A program made the translations under genes and the position numbers. A stretch of DNA of 64,000 nt from Pseudomonas promysalinigenes (GTDB lineage: Bacteria > Pseudomonadota > Gammaproteobacteria > Pseudomonadales > Pseudomonadaceae): the NCBI RefSeq assembly GCF_014269025.2, contig NZ_CP077094.1, positions 3,286,001-3,350,000 on the forward strand, written 5' to 3'. Shown here one piece after another: positions 29,736 through 39,035 of the stretch. Numbering within the stretch: the first letter of the stretch is position 1; each line of letters opens with the position of its first letter. The notes below the pieces were generated by a model. That model made no database searches, was not told the DNA's origin, and was given only the letters and a program-made list of their open reading frames with translations.

Positions 29736-31724
29736 ATGTGCGGAATTTTCGCCTCTATCGGCTACGCTACCGATAGCGTGGACCTCGACAGCGCCTTAGC
29801 CGCGTTGATCCACCGTGGGCCCGACGGCAACAATGGCTATCGCAACGCAGAAAATGGTGTGGTGCTCGGCCATACCCGTCTGTCGGTCATCGACATCGCC
29901 AGCGGGGAGCAGCCGCTGTACAGCCATAACCAGGACACGGTGCTCATCTGCAACGGCGAACTGTATGACCACCAGCGATTGCGTGCCGACCTGATGAACG
30001 AAGGCTTCAGCTTCCAAACGGGCTCAGACTCAGAACTGATACTGGCCCTATACGAACGTGACGGCCTGGACTTCACAAGCCACTTACGCGGAGAGTTCGC
30101 CTTCATCCTACTCGACTGCCGACGCCAACACGTGATCGCCTGCCGCGATCGCTTTGGCATCAAACCCTTGTTCATGCACCAGCACCCCAAGCACCCCAGC
30201 CAATTGCTGTTTGCCAGCGAAGCCAAGGCCTTGTTCGCCAGTGGCCTGGCCAAGCCGTCGCTGGACCCGGTGCGCTTGCGCGACATGCTCAGCTTTGTGC
30301 CGATGGACAGCGTGTTTGAACATGTCAGCGCAGTCCCCCCTGCGCATCTAATGCAGATCGATTTACGTACTGGCGAGCAGATTCTGACCCCGTATTGGTC
30401 CATGGACCTGTTACCCCAACCACTGGCAGACGGCACTACGGAGGCCGACCTGAAACAGAGCCTGCGCAATCACCTGGAGGAAGCCGTCGCCCTGCGTCTG
30501 CAGGCAGATGTCCCTGTGGGGGTTTACCTGAGTGGCGGGCTGGATTCCACCGCAGTGGCTGCCGTGGCGGCAAAGCTGAGCGCCACGCCCATCGAAACAT
30601 TCAGCATTTCGTTCAGTGACCATGCCGACTTCGATGAGGCATTGATCGCACAACGCACAGCTCAGCACCTGGGGGCGCGACTGCACAAGGTTACCTGTCA
30701 GTCCGATGATCTGCTGACCCACCTTGAAGAAAGTTTATGGTTCAGCGAAACACCTGCGGTCAACTACAACGGAGTCGGCAAGTTTCTGCTTTCGAAACTG
30801 GCAAGACAACATGTCACCTGCGTGCTTACCGGCGAAGGCGCTGACGAAGGGCTGCTCGGTTATGGCTATTTCAAAGCCAATGGGCAAGGTCTATCCAGCC
30901 ATGCATACGGTCGTACCCAGGACCCCTTGAGTGCGGCTGGCGGGTCGAGCGTTCGGCAATTGCATGAAACGCTAGGTTTCATCCCGCAACCAGAAATGCG
31001 CGCACTGTTCAAACCGGCCGCACAGCGCATACTAACTCGGCTGTTCCATCGTCAGCACCGTCAGAAGGTGCAGGCGACGTCTCCCCTTCAGCGCTTGAGC
31101 CAGCGCCTCGACCGCGAGGAGCTCGACCGTCTGCCCCTGCTGAACAAGCTGCAAACTTTCAGCATCCGAGGATTACTCAGCCCGTTCATTCTGGCTAACC
31201 TTGGCGACCGTCAGGAAATGGCACACTCGATCGAAGGGCGCACACCTTTTCTCGACCACAAGCTCTTCGAGTGGCTGGCAAAACTGCCAAACGAGTGGAA
31301 ATTACGTGGGAACGTGGAAAAGTACCTGCTGCGCGAAGCAGTGAAAGACATCATTCCCGAAGAAGTATATAGCCGTCGAAAATGGCCGTTCATCGCTCCG
31401 CCATTGTGGGTGACTAAACGCTCAGGAAAGTTCATGACCAAGCTCATCGATACCTATTTGAGCAGTACGGCGCTGCGCGCCTCGGGCATGTTCTCCAATG
31501 CCTCGGTGCAGTGCATGCTGCTGGCGGTGAGAACCTCTTGGCTTCCCGATCGCCTGCGAGAAAAACTCAACAACTTGCTGCTGTTCATACTGACAGTGCA
31601 AATCATCGAGAAAGACTTCGTGCAACAGTTTGAGCACAATCTGTGCAAGTATCGCCAGCAGACTCAGGCTGCCTACCACGGGATCAAAGCCGCAGCCAAG
31701 CAAGCCGAAGCACAGCCTGGATAG
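29736..31724 (+). CDS. AsnB-type glutamine amidotransferase (promysalin-type cluster)
   Basis: 662 residues from the ATG at 29736 so that Cys2 of M-C-G-I-F is the glutaminase nucleophile; AAGGAG lies upstream. The N-terminal Ntn-hydrolase domain (IHRGPDGNN; CNGELYDHQ) is followed by the synthetase domain with PPi-loop SGGLDSTAVAAVAA and a GEGADEGLLGYGYF block. Homologues outside asparagine synthesis amidate carboxylates in natural products. Here the expected reaction is conversion of the dihydroxymyristate carboxylate to the terminal carboxamide. It lies 37 bp after the Rieske gene and is the right-hand edge of the island. Confidence 0.88.
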   Translation: MCGIFASIGYATDSVDLDSALAALIHRGPDGNNGYRNAENGVVLGHTRLSVIDIASGEQPLYSHNQDTVLICNGELYDHQRLRADLMNEGFSFQTGSDSELILALYERDGLDFTSHLRGEFAFILLDCRRQHVIACRDRFGIKPLFMHQHPKHPSQLLFASEAKALFASGLAKPSLDPVRLRDMLSFVPMDSVFEHVSAVPPAHLMQIDLRTGEQILTPYWSMDLLPQPLADGTTEADLKQSLRNHLEEAVALRLQADVPVGVYLSGGLDSTAVAAVAAKLSATPIETFSISFSDHADFDEALIAQRTAQHLGARLHKVTCQSDDLLTHLEESLWFSETPAVNYNGVGKFLLSKLARQHVTCVLTGEGADEGLLGYGYFKANGQGLSSHAYGRTQDPLSAAGGSSVRQLHETLGFIPQPEMRALFKPAAQRILTRLFHRQHRQKVQATSPLQRLSQRLDREELDRLPLLNKLQTFSIRGLLSPFILANLGDRQEMAHSIEGRTPFLDHKLFEWLAKLPNEWKLRGNVEKYLLREAVKDIIPEEVYSRRKWPFIAPPLWVTKRSGKFMTKLIDTYLSSTALRASGMFSNASVQCMLLAVRTSWLPDRLREKLNNLLLFILTVQIIEKDFVQQFEHNLCKYRQQTQAAYHGIKAAAKQAEAQPG

Positions 31725-31731
31725 GCTGTGC
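31710..31731. other. Hairpin at the 3' end of the amidotransferase gene
   Basis: GCACAGCCT (31710-31718) - GGAT - AGGCTGTGC (31723-31731), a perfect 9 bp stem that includes the stop codon. No T-run follows, so it may only be a barrier between the convergent genes. Confidence 0.5.
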
Positions 31732-31742
31732 CGGCTGATTAC

Positions 31743-32351
31743 TCAGTTGCGTTCGGCACGGGTCCGCAGGCTTTTGAGCGTATTGAACGGCGCATCCACC
31801 ACAAACTTGTTGGCTACCATCGCAGGCACGCTGCCGCCAGGCTCCGTATGCACCTGATAGGTCACCTCGGTGCTGTCACCCTTGGGCACCAACTTCCAGA
31901 AACCCTCGACCTTCGCAACCCGCACAAAGCCTTTTTCTTCCGGTGTGTATGTTGGCTCTGCGACTAACTCGCGGGTAATGCTGCCGTCAGCCCCTTTTTT
32001 GGTGGTCACTCGCAGCACCGAATCCCGCGGCGTCACAGGCCATGGCGTATTGAATTGGGTGTAGGTCCAAACCTCGCCGCCCTCCTGTTTCAAGAGCTTT
32101 TGCAACTTGCACTCGTGAATCCACTTGCAGGCACCGACCACATCCTCCTGCAACGCCTGCACCTTGGCCAGTGGCGCCTTGATCAGCGTCACCCCTTGAT
32201 AAGCCTTGTACTTGGAGCCCGGCACCTCACTGAGTGAAACCTTGATGCCCTCCTCGTTCTTGGCCACCTGCCAGTTTTCAGCCCAGGCCGCCGGAGCCAG
32301 CAAGACACTCATGCCACACAGCAGTGCAATACGCTTGAACGATCTCATCAT
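31743..32351 (-). CDS. Periplasmic START-domain protein
   Basis: 202 residues with a signal peptide (cleavage after A-A-W-A, about residue 24). The body reads as a START/SRPBCC lipid-binding fold: KVSLSEVPGSKYKAYQGVTLI, NTPWPVTPRDSVLRVTTKK and the C-terminal MVANKFVVDAPFNTLKSLRTRAE helix. Homologues are conserved single genes in pseudomonads with no known ligand. AGGATAAAC precedes a tandem ATG-ATG start. It resumes ordinary core-genome content to the right of the island. Confidence 0.82.
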   Translation of the reverse strand: MMRSFKRIALLCGMSVLLAPAAWAENWQVAKNEEGIKVSLSEVPGSKYKAYQGVTLIKAPLAKVQALQEDVVGACKWIHECKLQKLLKQEGGEVWTYTQFNTPWPVTPRDSVLRVTTKKGADGSITRELVAEPTYTPEEKGFVRVAKVEGFWKLVPKGDSTEVTYQVHTEPGGSVPAMVANKFVVDAPFNTLKSLRTRAERN

Positions 32352-32381
32352 GTTTATCCTTGTTGTCGAAGATCCAGCCTC

Positions 32382-32636
32382 TCACGCCGCCGTTATCTGT
32401 TCCCACCAGCCAAGAATCCTGATCGCCTCATCGCGATCGTTGCCACACACCTCGATATCGGCCTTGAACCCTCCACACACCGCGGGCCGCTCGGGCTTGC
32501 CGAACAGGTCGCAGAGATTGTCCAAGGTCAGGTGCAGGCAGCGCTCACCGGCAGGCTTGCCATGGGGCATGCGCGGCATCGCTGAAGAAATGGATGGAGC
32601 GATGCAGCAGGCACCGCAGCCCTCGCGACAATTCAT
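32382..32636 (-). CDS. YkgJ-family cysteine cluster protein
   Basis: 84 residues with the N-terminal cysteine cluster C-R-E-G-C-G-A-C-C and further Cys at CLHL, CDLFGKPERPAVCGG and the VCGN segment. This matches the small YkgJ/CxxCxxCC zinc- or iron-binding family of unknown function. It lies 30 bp upstream of the START-domain gene on the same strand. Confidence 0.82.
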   Translation of the reverse strand: MNCREGCGACCIAPSISSAMPRMPHGKPAGERCLHLTLDNLCDLFGKPERPAVCGGFKADIEVCGNDRDEAIRILGWWEQITAA

Positions 32637-32760
32637 GGCTAAATCAGGACTCCCTGGAACAGAACGGGACGAACGCCCCTGGATAGTAACGGCTCAAACA
32701 TGCGTTTGAAATTGTCAGGCCGATGAAATCTGCAGTGACTCGGCAGTCAGTTGCGGCCGC

Positions 32761-33210
32761 TTAATTACGAAACTCGAAATCCAGTGCTGCCCCTTCGACA
32801 TCGCGGCGGCTTTCGTTGCGCAACTGCAACTGCATTTCGTTGCTGATCAGCCGACCGTTGAGCTGGAACGGGCTATCGTCTTCGGGCTTGTCCGCGAACA
32901 TGGCCGGCAGCAGAGGTTTGCGGCGCGTCGTGGAAACACCCACTTGCGGCTCGAGTTTGTCGACCATCTCGGCTGGTAGGCTCAGGTCCAACTTGGGCTT
33001 TGGTAGAGGCTGAGCTACCGCCTTATTAACCGGCTTGGCCCGGGCTTTGGCCTTACGAGGCGCGGACTTGGCTTTGGCCACTGGCTTGGCTGGCGTCTTG
33101 GCTTGCGCGCTTTGTGCCTGGACGGCAGGCTGCGCCGCGTGAGCTGCTGACCCTGGCAGCCAGAACGGAACAAGACAGATGACCAGCACAGCACTTGGCA
33201 ACAAATTCAT
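32761..33210 (-). CDS. Secreted Lys/Ala/Pro-rich hypothetical protein
   Basis: 149 residues with a signal peptide (cleavage after A-A-H-A, about residue 25). A basic AKxPAKPVAKAKS low-complexity region follows, and then a compact C-terminal part (LDLSLPAEMVDKLEP ... VEGAALDFEFRN). No family is recognised. The Ala/Lys/Pro tract sometimes leads automated annotation to call such proteins translation initiation factor 2, which the rest does not support. Confidence 0.7.
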   Translation of the reverse strand: MNLLPSAVLVICLVPFWLPGSAAHAAQPAVQAQSAQAKTPAKPVAKAKSAPRKAKARAKPVNKAVAQPLPKPKLDLSLPAEMVDKLEPQVGVSTTRRKPLLPAMFADKPEDDSPFQLNGRLISNEMQLQLRNESRRDVEGAALDFEFRN

Positions 33211-33277
33211 GGACTTCGGCAGGCAGGCGAGAATGGAAAGTGTCTATGCTCTCCGTTCCGCCCTTCGCTGGCAAGCC

Positions 33278-34720
33278 TTACAAAAGTAAGGCCTGTGATT
33301 CTCTGCACAATTGCTGGGCCAACAAACCGAGTGTCATAACCGCCCTTTCGGCTTCCTTGTTCCAGGGAATGCCGCAGTTGAGCCGTATGCAGTGGTTGAA
33401 TTGCTCGGTGTTACTGAAGATCAGACCGGGCGCGATACTGATACCCTGCTCCAGCGCACGCACATGCAATTCTTGCGTATTCACTCGCCCTGGCAGGCTG
33501 ACCCAGAGGATGAAGCCCCCGGTGGGCCTGGTCATCTGCGTACCCTCGGGAAAATGTTGCTGGACCGCCAACTGGTACGCACTGAGGTTCTTGCGATACT
33601 CCTGACGGATGTAGCGCAAGTGCCGGTCATAACCCCCATTTTCCAAGTACGCCGCCACCCCCATCTGCGTCACGCTACACGCTGAGTGAGTGGTGAATGT
33701 CTGAAGGCGTTGAATTTCATCCTGATAACGCCCCGCCACCATCCAGCCGACCCGCACACCTGGCGAAAGGGTCTTGGAAAAGCTCGAGCAATAAATGACT
33801 CGATCCAGCCGGTCGAAGGCCTTGAGCGCCTTGGTCTTGCCCTGCTCGAACATCAATTCGCCGTAGATATCGTCCTCGACGATCTGGATATCGAAGTCCG
33901 AGGCCAGGCGCAGCAGCTGTTTCTGGCGCTCCTCCGGCACGGTGCCGCCGAGCGGGTTGCTCAAGCGCGCCGTCAGTACCAGCGCCTTGATCGACCACTG
34001 ATTGGCAGCCAACTGCAGGGCTTCGAGACTGATGCCGGTGGAGGGGTCGCTGGGAATTTCGATAACCTTCAACCCCAGCAGGTCAGCCAACTGCAACAGC
34101 CCATAATAGGTGGGCGACTCAGCGGCGATCAGATCACCAGGGCGAGTCAGCACGCGCAATGACATCTGCAAGGCATCGACACAACCGTGGGTGACGATGA
34201 CCTCCCGCGGATCGACCAGCACACCTGCATCGCGCATGCGGATCGCAATCTGCCGGCGCAGAGGTTCGAAGCCTGGGCTGAACATGTAGCTGAAGGCTCG
34301 CGGACTGTGGAAGCGGGTGACCTTGGCGATCTGCTGGTGCAGAGCGCGCACCGGCAGATAGTCAACATGAGGTACGGCAGCGCCGAACGGAAACACCCCA
34401 TCGCGGCGGGCTTCTGTCAGAACCTGTTGAATAATGCTGGCGCGGGTGACCAGCCCGGGGCGTTCAACGCGGGCTATATCGGGTGTCTGTGCGGTCAGCG
34501 CAGGCGTTTGGTGCACGTAATAGCCCGACTGTGGCCGGGCGCGAATCAGCCCCTGATCCTCGAGATTGGCGTAAGCCTGCAACACCGTGGCATGGCTGAC
34601 GTTGAGCTGGGCACTCATCTTGCGCACGGACGGGACACGCTCGCCTGGCTGGTAGACACCGCGACGGATGTCATCGGCCAGTTGCTGGGCGATACGCTGG
34701 TACAACAGCAGGTTGGTCAT
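33278..34720 (-). CDS. MocR/PdxR-type transcriptional regulator (GntR-aminotransferase fusion)
   Basis: 480 residues from the ATG at 34720. An N-terminal GntR winged helix (IAQQLADDIRRGVYQPGERVPSVRKMSAQLNVSHATV, about 5-75) is fused to a class I aminotransferase-fold domain. The PLP-binding Lys lies in YCSSFSKTLSPGVRVGW. Such regulators sense PLP or amino-compound ligands. The adjacent divergent gene is often the target, but here the upstream neighbour faces the same way, so the target is not evident. Confidence 0.88.
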   Translation of the reverse strand: MTNLLLYQRIAQQLADDIRRGVYQPGERVPSVRKMSAQLNVSHATVLQAYANLEDQGLIRARPQSGYYVHQTPALTAQTPDIARVERPGLVTRASIIQQVLTEARRDGVFPFGAAVPHVDYLPVRALHQQIAKVTRFHSPRAFSYMFSPGFEPLRRQIAIRMRDAGVLVDPREVIVTHGCVDALQMSLRVLTRPGDLIAAESPTYYGLLQLADLLGLKVIEIPSDPSTGISLEALQLAANQWSIKALVLTARLSNPLGGTVPEERQKQLLRLASDFDIQIVEDDIYGELMFEQGKTKALKAFDRLDRVIYCSSFSKTLSPGVRVGWMVAGRYQDEIQRLQTFTTHSACSVTQMGVAAYLENGGYDRHLRYIRQEYRKNLSAYQLAVQQHFPEGTQMTRPTGGFILWVSLPGRVNTQELHVRALEQGISIAPGLIFSNTEQFNHCIRLNCGIPWNKEAERAVMTLGLLAQQLCRESQALLL

Positions 34721-34912
34721 GGGGTTGTCTCGGCTCGCAGACGGGCTCGTTGTTCTTGTACGACAAACTGACGGTAAAGCATACCGTAACAGTTGCAAAG
34801 TGTACTGGGACAGATGGCTGGTTCGTCAACGCTACACTTGTGTGACAGCCATCATCCGAACTGCCCAGTCAGGACCTTGACCAGGAGGCCCCGAGCCACC
34901 TGGTCAGCCCAC

Positions 34913-35725
34913 TCAGCGCGCGGGCGCCAGGCGGCCCTTGTCGTCAGAGAAAACGATTTCGACCCGGCGATTCTGCGCCCTGCCCCGCTCCGAGGCGTTG
35001 GCTTCGATCGGGTATTGGTCGCCGTAACCTTCGACCTGCAGGCGCCTCTCATCGATGCCCAGATCCACCAGCATGTCGGCCACTGACTGCGCACGATCAC
35101 GTGACAATTTAAGGTTGTCTTCAGGGGTGCCTGTGCTGTCGGTGTAACCTTCGATCCGCACCACGCGGCGCGGATTGAGTTGAAGGAACTGGACCAGCTT
35201 GAGCACGGTGCGACTGGCCGAATTCCTGAGGTCCGCGCTACCGGTGTCGAACAGCACGTCGCTCAGCGTCATCACCAGGCCACGATCTGCCTGTTCTGAT
35301 GCCAGCGCGGCAATCTGGTTCTCAACCCACTTGCCCTGCTGCTGAACACTGGCGAGTTTCGCTTCACGCAGCGCAAGCTGCAGACGCTGGCGTTCCAGGT
35401 CGAGCTTGGCACGGCGCTCCTGGTTCAGTGCCAGCTTGGCGTGCTCGGTGGCGATCTCGCTGTAGCGCTGGCTCAGGTAGGCGTAATGGCGCACGTCACT
35501 GCCCGTGCCGATATAACTGGACAGGCGCTCGGCACGCGACAGCGACTCACCGGCTCGGATCACGTCACGCGGCGCACTGCGCAACACGTCAGCATCGTCC
35601 TTGACCTTCTGGAAAGCCGCAGTGGCTTCATCCAGCGCTGCCGAGCTGCGCTGGCTGGCACAGCCTTGCAAGCCGGCCGCCAGCACCAGGAGTACCAGCG
35701 CGGCGCTCTTATGCACAAACATCAT
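34913..35725 (-). CDS. OmpA-family lipoprotein with DUF4398 N-terminus
   Basis: 270 residues starting with tandem Met. Lipobox L-Q-G-C places the lipid on Cys22. A helical DUF4398-like region with a coiled coil (ERRAKLDLERQRLQLALREAKLASVQQ) is followed by a C-terminal OmpA peptidoglycan-binding domain (LFDTGSADLRNSA; IEGYTDSTGTPEDN; LSRDRAQSVADMLVDLGID; NRRVEIVF). It tethers the outer membrane to peptidoglycan. Its start overlaps the end of the next gene upstream, another DUF4398 lipoprotein. Confidence 0.87.
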   Translation of the reverse strand: MMFVHKSAALVLLVLAAGLQGCASQRSSAALDEATAAFQKVKDDADVLRSAPRDVIRAGESLSRAERLSSYIGTGSDVRHYAYLSQRYSEIATEHAKLALNQERRAKLDLERQRLQLALREAKLASVQQQGKWVENQIAALASEQADRGLVMTLSDVLFDTGSADLRNSASRTVLKLVQFLQLNPRRVVRIEGYTDSTGTPEDNLKLSRDRAQSVADMLVDLGIDERRLQVEGYGDQYPIEANASERGRAQNRRVEIVFSDDKGRLAPAR

Positions 35726-36075
35726 GGCTGCACCTCCAGCTGCTTGTGCAGGCGCTTGACCCGCGACTGCAGCAGCTGCAGCTGCTCTTCACTCTTCTGG
35801 TTCAGCACCTGCGCCTCGGCCAATCGCGCATCCAACTCAGCCTGTTCGGCACGCATGCGCGCGTCGCGAAAGTCCTGGGTGAGCATATTGGTCTTGGCCC
35901 GGGCGAATTTGTCTTCGGCCAGCTTCATCGCTTCGACCTGATCGGTGGCACCGACGGCTTTGGCCTGCTCCAGCGCCTGCTCGGAAATACGCATCTGTTC
36001 GTTGGGCGCCGGATCATTGGCGCAGCCAGCCAGGCCGAGCATGGCCACGGCTAGGATCAAGGATTGGGTTCTCAC
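35722..36075 (-). CDS. DUF4398 lipoprotein
   Basis: 117 residues with lipobox L-A-G-C (lipidated on Cys18) and a long helical body rich in Ala, Glu, Gln and Lys (residues 30-115). It is the short partner of the OmpA-DUF4398 lipoprotein gene just downstream, with which it overlaps by ATGA. The pair is widespread in pseudomonads; the function is probably structural in the envelope. Confidence 0.82.
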   Translation of the reverse strand: MRTQSLILAVAMLGLAGCANDPAPNEQMRISEQALEQAKAVGATDQVEAMKLAEDKFARAKTNMLTQDFRDARMRAEQAELDARLAEAQVLNQKSEEQLQLLQSRVKRLHKQLEVQP

Positions 36076-36084
36076 GCACTCTTC

Positions 36085-36906
36085 CTAATGTTTAGGGGCA
36101 TCCGCCTGCACTTGCATCTGTGCCTTCCAGCGCTCGACATTACGTTGCAGCACGGCTTCGGACGCACCGGAGATCGGCAATTCTGTCAGCTTTTTTGCCA
36201 ATTGCCCACGCAACCACGAGTCGTTGCAGGCCGAGTTGTGCGACACAGCCAGATATAAACCCGGGCGGTCCACTGGCAAACCGCGGGCGATCAGGTTGTT
36301 GCTCATGCCCAAACTCTGGGTCATGGCCATGCCCGAGTAACGCCCGGCCAAGACATAATCGACCTGGCCCAGTACCAGTTTCTGGAAGGCCTGAGTGAGG
36401 TTCTGCGCCGGCACCAGCTTGAGCTGGGCCTTGGCGAAGGCGGTGAAGGCTGGGGTCAGTCGTGCACGCTCCGACAGGCTCCCCTGATAGCTGGCAAGGT
36501 CAGCCGGGCCCTGGAACGCCAGCGTCGCGTCGTGGCGGGTCCAGACCAGGTATTCGTTTTGCTGCAGCGGCGGGTGGATATAGTCCAACGCGGTCAGCTG
36601 CTCCACTTGCATGGGTGTATCGAGCAGCAGGTCCATGCGCCCACTGCGCACTTCTTCCAGCGCCTGATCGCGCCGCCCCGCATTGAGCACTTCGACCTTG
36701 ACTCCCAACTCCCCTAGAACCTGACGCAGCAGGTCGACATTGGCCCCCACCAGGTGCTTGGGATCGTCAGGGTCCTGCCAGGAATAGGGTGGCGCATCTG
36801 GGCTGCCGGTCGCCACGAGGCGCTCGCACTTGCCCGCCGCCATCACCACTGGCGACAACAGCGCCGCCATGCATGCCAGCACTTTGCTCGCGTTGCGCAA
36901 CACCAT
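36085..36906 (-). CDS. Periplasmic solute-binding-like protein (SBP family 3)
   Basis: 273 residues with a signal peptide (cleavage after V-V-M-A, about residue 24). The fold is the two-lobed family-3 binding protein: ATGSPDAPPYSWQDP, LVGANVDLLRQVLGELGVKVEVL and GRMDLLLDTPMQVEQ. No ABC-transporter genes are adjacent, so it may be an orphan or act in sensing. It precedes the DUF4398 gene by 9 bp and may belong to its operon. Confidence 0.8.
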   Translation of the reverse strand: MVLRNASKVLACMAALLSPVVMAAGKCERLVATGSPDAPPYSWQDPDDPKHLVGANVDLLRQVLGELGVKVEVLNAGRRDQALEEVRSGRMDLLLDTPMQVEQLTALDYIHPPLQQNEYLVWTRHDATLAFQGPADLASYQGSLSERARLTPAFTAFAKAQLKLVPAQNLTQAFQKLVLGQVDYVLAGRYSGMAMTQSLGMSNNLIARGLPVDRPGLYLAVSHNSACNDSWLRGQLAKKLTELPISGASEAVLQRNVERWKAQMQVQADAPKH

Positions 36907-36926
36907 CCGTCACTCCTTGTCCAGCA

Positions 36927-36961
36927 ACAAAAAAACCCGGCCCTCTGTCGAGGGCCGGGCT
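36927..36961 (-). terminator. Intrinsic terminator of etfBA
   Basis: Stem CCCGGCCCTC (36936-36945) / GAGGGCCGGG (36950-36959). On the minus strand it ends in a T-run, 24 bp after the etfA stop. Confidence 0.9.
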
Positions 36962-36984
36962 TCTTTATAAGTGAAGCAGGCGGA

Positions 36985-37914
36985 TCAGACCAGCTTTTCC
37001 AGCTCCGGAACCGCTTCGAACAGGTCGGCGACCAGCCCGTAGTCCGCTACCTGGAAGATCGGCGCCTCTTCATCCTTGTTGATCGCAACGATCACTTTGG
37101 AATCTTTCATACCCGCCAGATGCTGGATCGCGCCAGAGATACCAACGGCAATGTACAGCTGCGGTGCAACGATCTTGCCGGTCTGGCCGACCTGCATGTC
37201 GTTTGGCACGAAGCCTGCGTCGACTGCAGCGCGCGATGCCCCCACAGCAGCGCCGAGCTTGTCGGCCAGGCTGTACAGGTGCTTGAAGTTGTCACCGTTG
37301 CCCATGCCACGGCCGCCGGAAACGACGATCTTGGCAGCGGTCAGCTCTGGGCGGTCGGACTTGGCCAGCTCTTCGCCAACGAAAGCCGAGATACCGGCGT
37401 TGTGCGCAGCAGCCACCGCTTCGACGGCAGCTGAGCCACCTTCGGCGGCCACAGCGTCGAAGCCGGTGGTACGCACGGTGATGACCTTGATGGCCGCGCT
37501 CGATTGCACGGTGGCAATGGCGTTACCGGCGTAGATCGGGCGCTTGAAGGTGTCGGCGGACTCGACCGAGATGATCTCGGAGATCTGGTCCACGTCCAGC
37601 AGCGCGGCAACGCGCGGCAGGATGTTCTTGCCATTGGTGGTGGCCGGAGCCAGCACGTGGCTGTAGCCGCTTGCCAGCTCGACGATCAGCGGCGCAACGT
37701 TCTCTGGCAGTACGTGGGCGTAGGCAGCGTTGTCGGCAACCAGCACCTTGGCCACACCAGCGATCTTGGCAGCAGACTCGGCAACGCCGCCGACGTTCTG
37801 GCCAGCGACCAGCACGTGCACATCGCCACCGATTTTGGCGGCAGCGGCGACAGTGTTCAGGGTGGCCGGGGCTACGGCACCATTTTCGTATTCAGCGACA
37901 ACCAGGATAGTCAT
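36985..37914 (-). CDS. etfA: Electron transfer flavoprotein alpha subunit
   Basis: 309 residues. The FAD-binding C-terminal domain shows [13 protein letters not shown], the [24 protein letters not shown] region and [12 protein letters not shown]. It carries electrons from acyl-CoA and other dehydrogenases to ETF-quinone oxidoreductase, encoded divergently here. It lies directly after etfB with no gap. Confidence 0.96.
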   Translation of the reverse strand: MTILVVAEYENGAVAPATLNTVAAAAKIGGDVHVLVAGQNVGGVAESAAKIAGVAKVLVADNAAYAHVLPENVAPLIVELASGYSHVLAPATTNGKNILPRVAALLDVDQISEIISVESADTFKRPIYAGNAIATVQSSAAIKVITVRTTGFDAVAAEGGSAAVEAVAAAHNAGISAFVGEELAKSDRPELTAAKIVVSGGRGMGNGDNFKHLYSLADKLGAAVGASRAAVDAGFVPNDMQVGQTGKIVAPQLYIAVGISGAIQHLAGMKDSKVIVAINKDEEAPIFQVADYGLVADLFEAVPELEKLV

Positions 37915-38664
37915 TTAGATTACCTTCGCTTCGTTCTTCAGCTTCTCGACCAGTTCGGCCACCGATTTGACCTTGATGCCAGCGCTGCGAGCAGCCGGGG
38001 CTTCAACTTTCAGGGTCTTGGTGGTGGAGGCCAGGGAAACGCCCAGCGCGTCTGGCGTGACGGTTTCCAGCGGCTTCTTCTTGGCCTTCATGATGTTGGG
38101 CAGCGACGCGTAGCGTGGCTCGTTCAGGCGCAGGTCAGTGGTGACGATGGCAGGCAGGTTCAGCGCAACGGTCTGCAAGCCGCCGTCGATTTCACGGGTG
38201 ACGTTCAACTTGTCGCCAGCCGCTTCAACCTTGGAGGCGAAGGTGCCCTGGGCGAAACCGGTGAGCGCGGCGAGCATCTGGCCGGTCTGGTTGTTGTCGC
38301 TGTCGATGGCCTGTTTGCCGAGGATGACCAGCTGTGGCTGCTCCTTGTCGACAACCGCTTTGAGCGCCTTGGCCACGGCCAGAGAGTTAAGTTCGTCAGC
38401 GGCTTCGACCAGAATGGCACGATCGGCACCCAGGGCCAGGGCGGTACGCAGTTGCTCCTGCGCGGTAGCCGGGCCGACGGAGACGACAACGATTTCGGTC
38501 GCCACGCCCTTTTCCTTCAGGCGTACGGCTTCTTCCACGGCGATTTCGCAGAAGGGGTTCATGGACATCTTGACGTTAGCAAGGTCGACGCCGGAGTTGT
38601 CCGCTTTGACGCGAACCTTGACGTTGTAGTCGACCACTCGTTTGACAGCTACAAGAACCTTCAT
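37915..38664 (-). CDS. etfB: Electron transfer flavoprotein beta subunit
   Basis: 249 residues, start [14 protein letters not shown]. The AMP-binding segment [24 protein letters not shown] and the C-terminal recognition region near [23 protein letters not shown] (the docking loop for partner dehydrogenases) are intact. It is the first gene of etfBA. Confidence 0.96.
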   Translation of the reverse strand: MKVLVAVKRVVDYNVKVRVKADNSGVDLANVKMSMNPFCEIAVEEAVRLKEKGVATEIVVVSVGPATAQEQLRTALALGADRAILVEAADELNSLAVAKALKAVVDKEQPQLVILGKQAIDSDNNQTGQMLAALTGFAQGTFASKVEAAGDKLNVTREIDGGLQTVALNLPAIVTTDLRLNEPRYASLPNIMKAKKKPLETVTPDALGVSLASTTKTLKVEAPAARSAGIKVKSVAELVEKLKNEAKVI

Positions 38665-39035
38665 GGATTCCTCGTTACTCTCCGGTGAATAGATAGTCGC
38701 CTGGGGCAGAGCCCGGCGATGCGCGTGGGTACAAGGGCACCTCTAAAAACGTACCGGGGCAAAGCTCATGGTGACCGAACAGTCTTGTCGCGACCGTTGC
38801 GGCAAATACCCACGGGTCATTTCGTGTCGTGGCGTGTAGACTTCACTACAAGTTGCTTTGCGACCCGACAACCCTGCTCCACACCTGGTCTTTAGAGGTG
38901 TACCTGCGCCCGGCTGCAAGCCTACGGCGAACGTAAAACCGCTCGTATCTTGACCGTAACACCCAATCCGGTCAATACGGCAAATCGGTCACCTTCCAGC
39001 CGCGTTCCTGTGATTTTACTGGGCTGCGGCAAATT

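Noticed and set aside
16019..31724. Island mobilised by an integrase or transposon
   Set aside because: No tRNA, integrase, transposase or direct repeat was seen at either edge; the island ends cleanly at the gltA terminator and a 3' hairpin.
32761..33210. Translation initiation factor IF-2 fragment
   Set aside because: Only the Ala/Lys/Pro-rich tract is reminiscent. The protein has a signal peptide and no GTPase domain.
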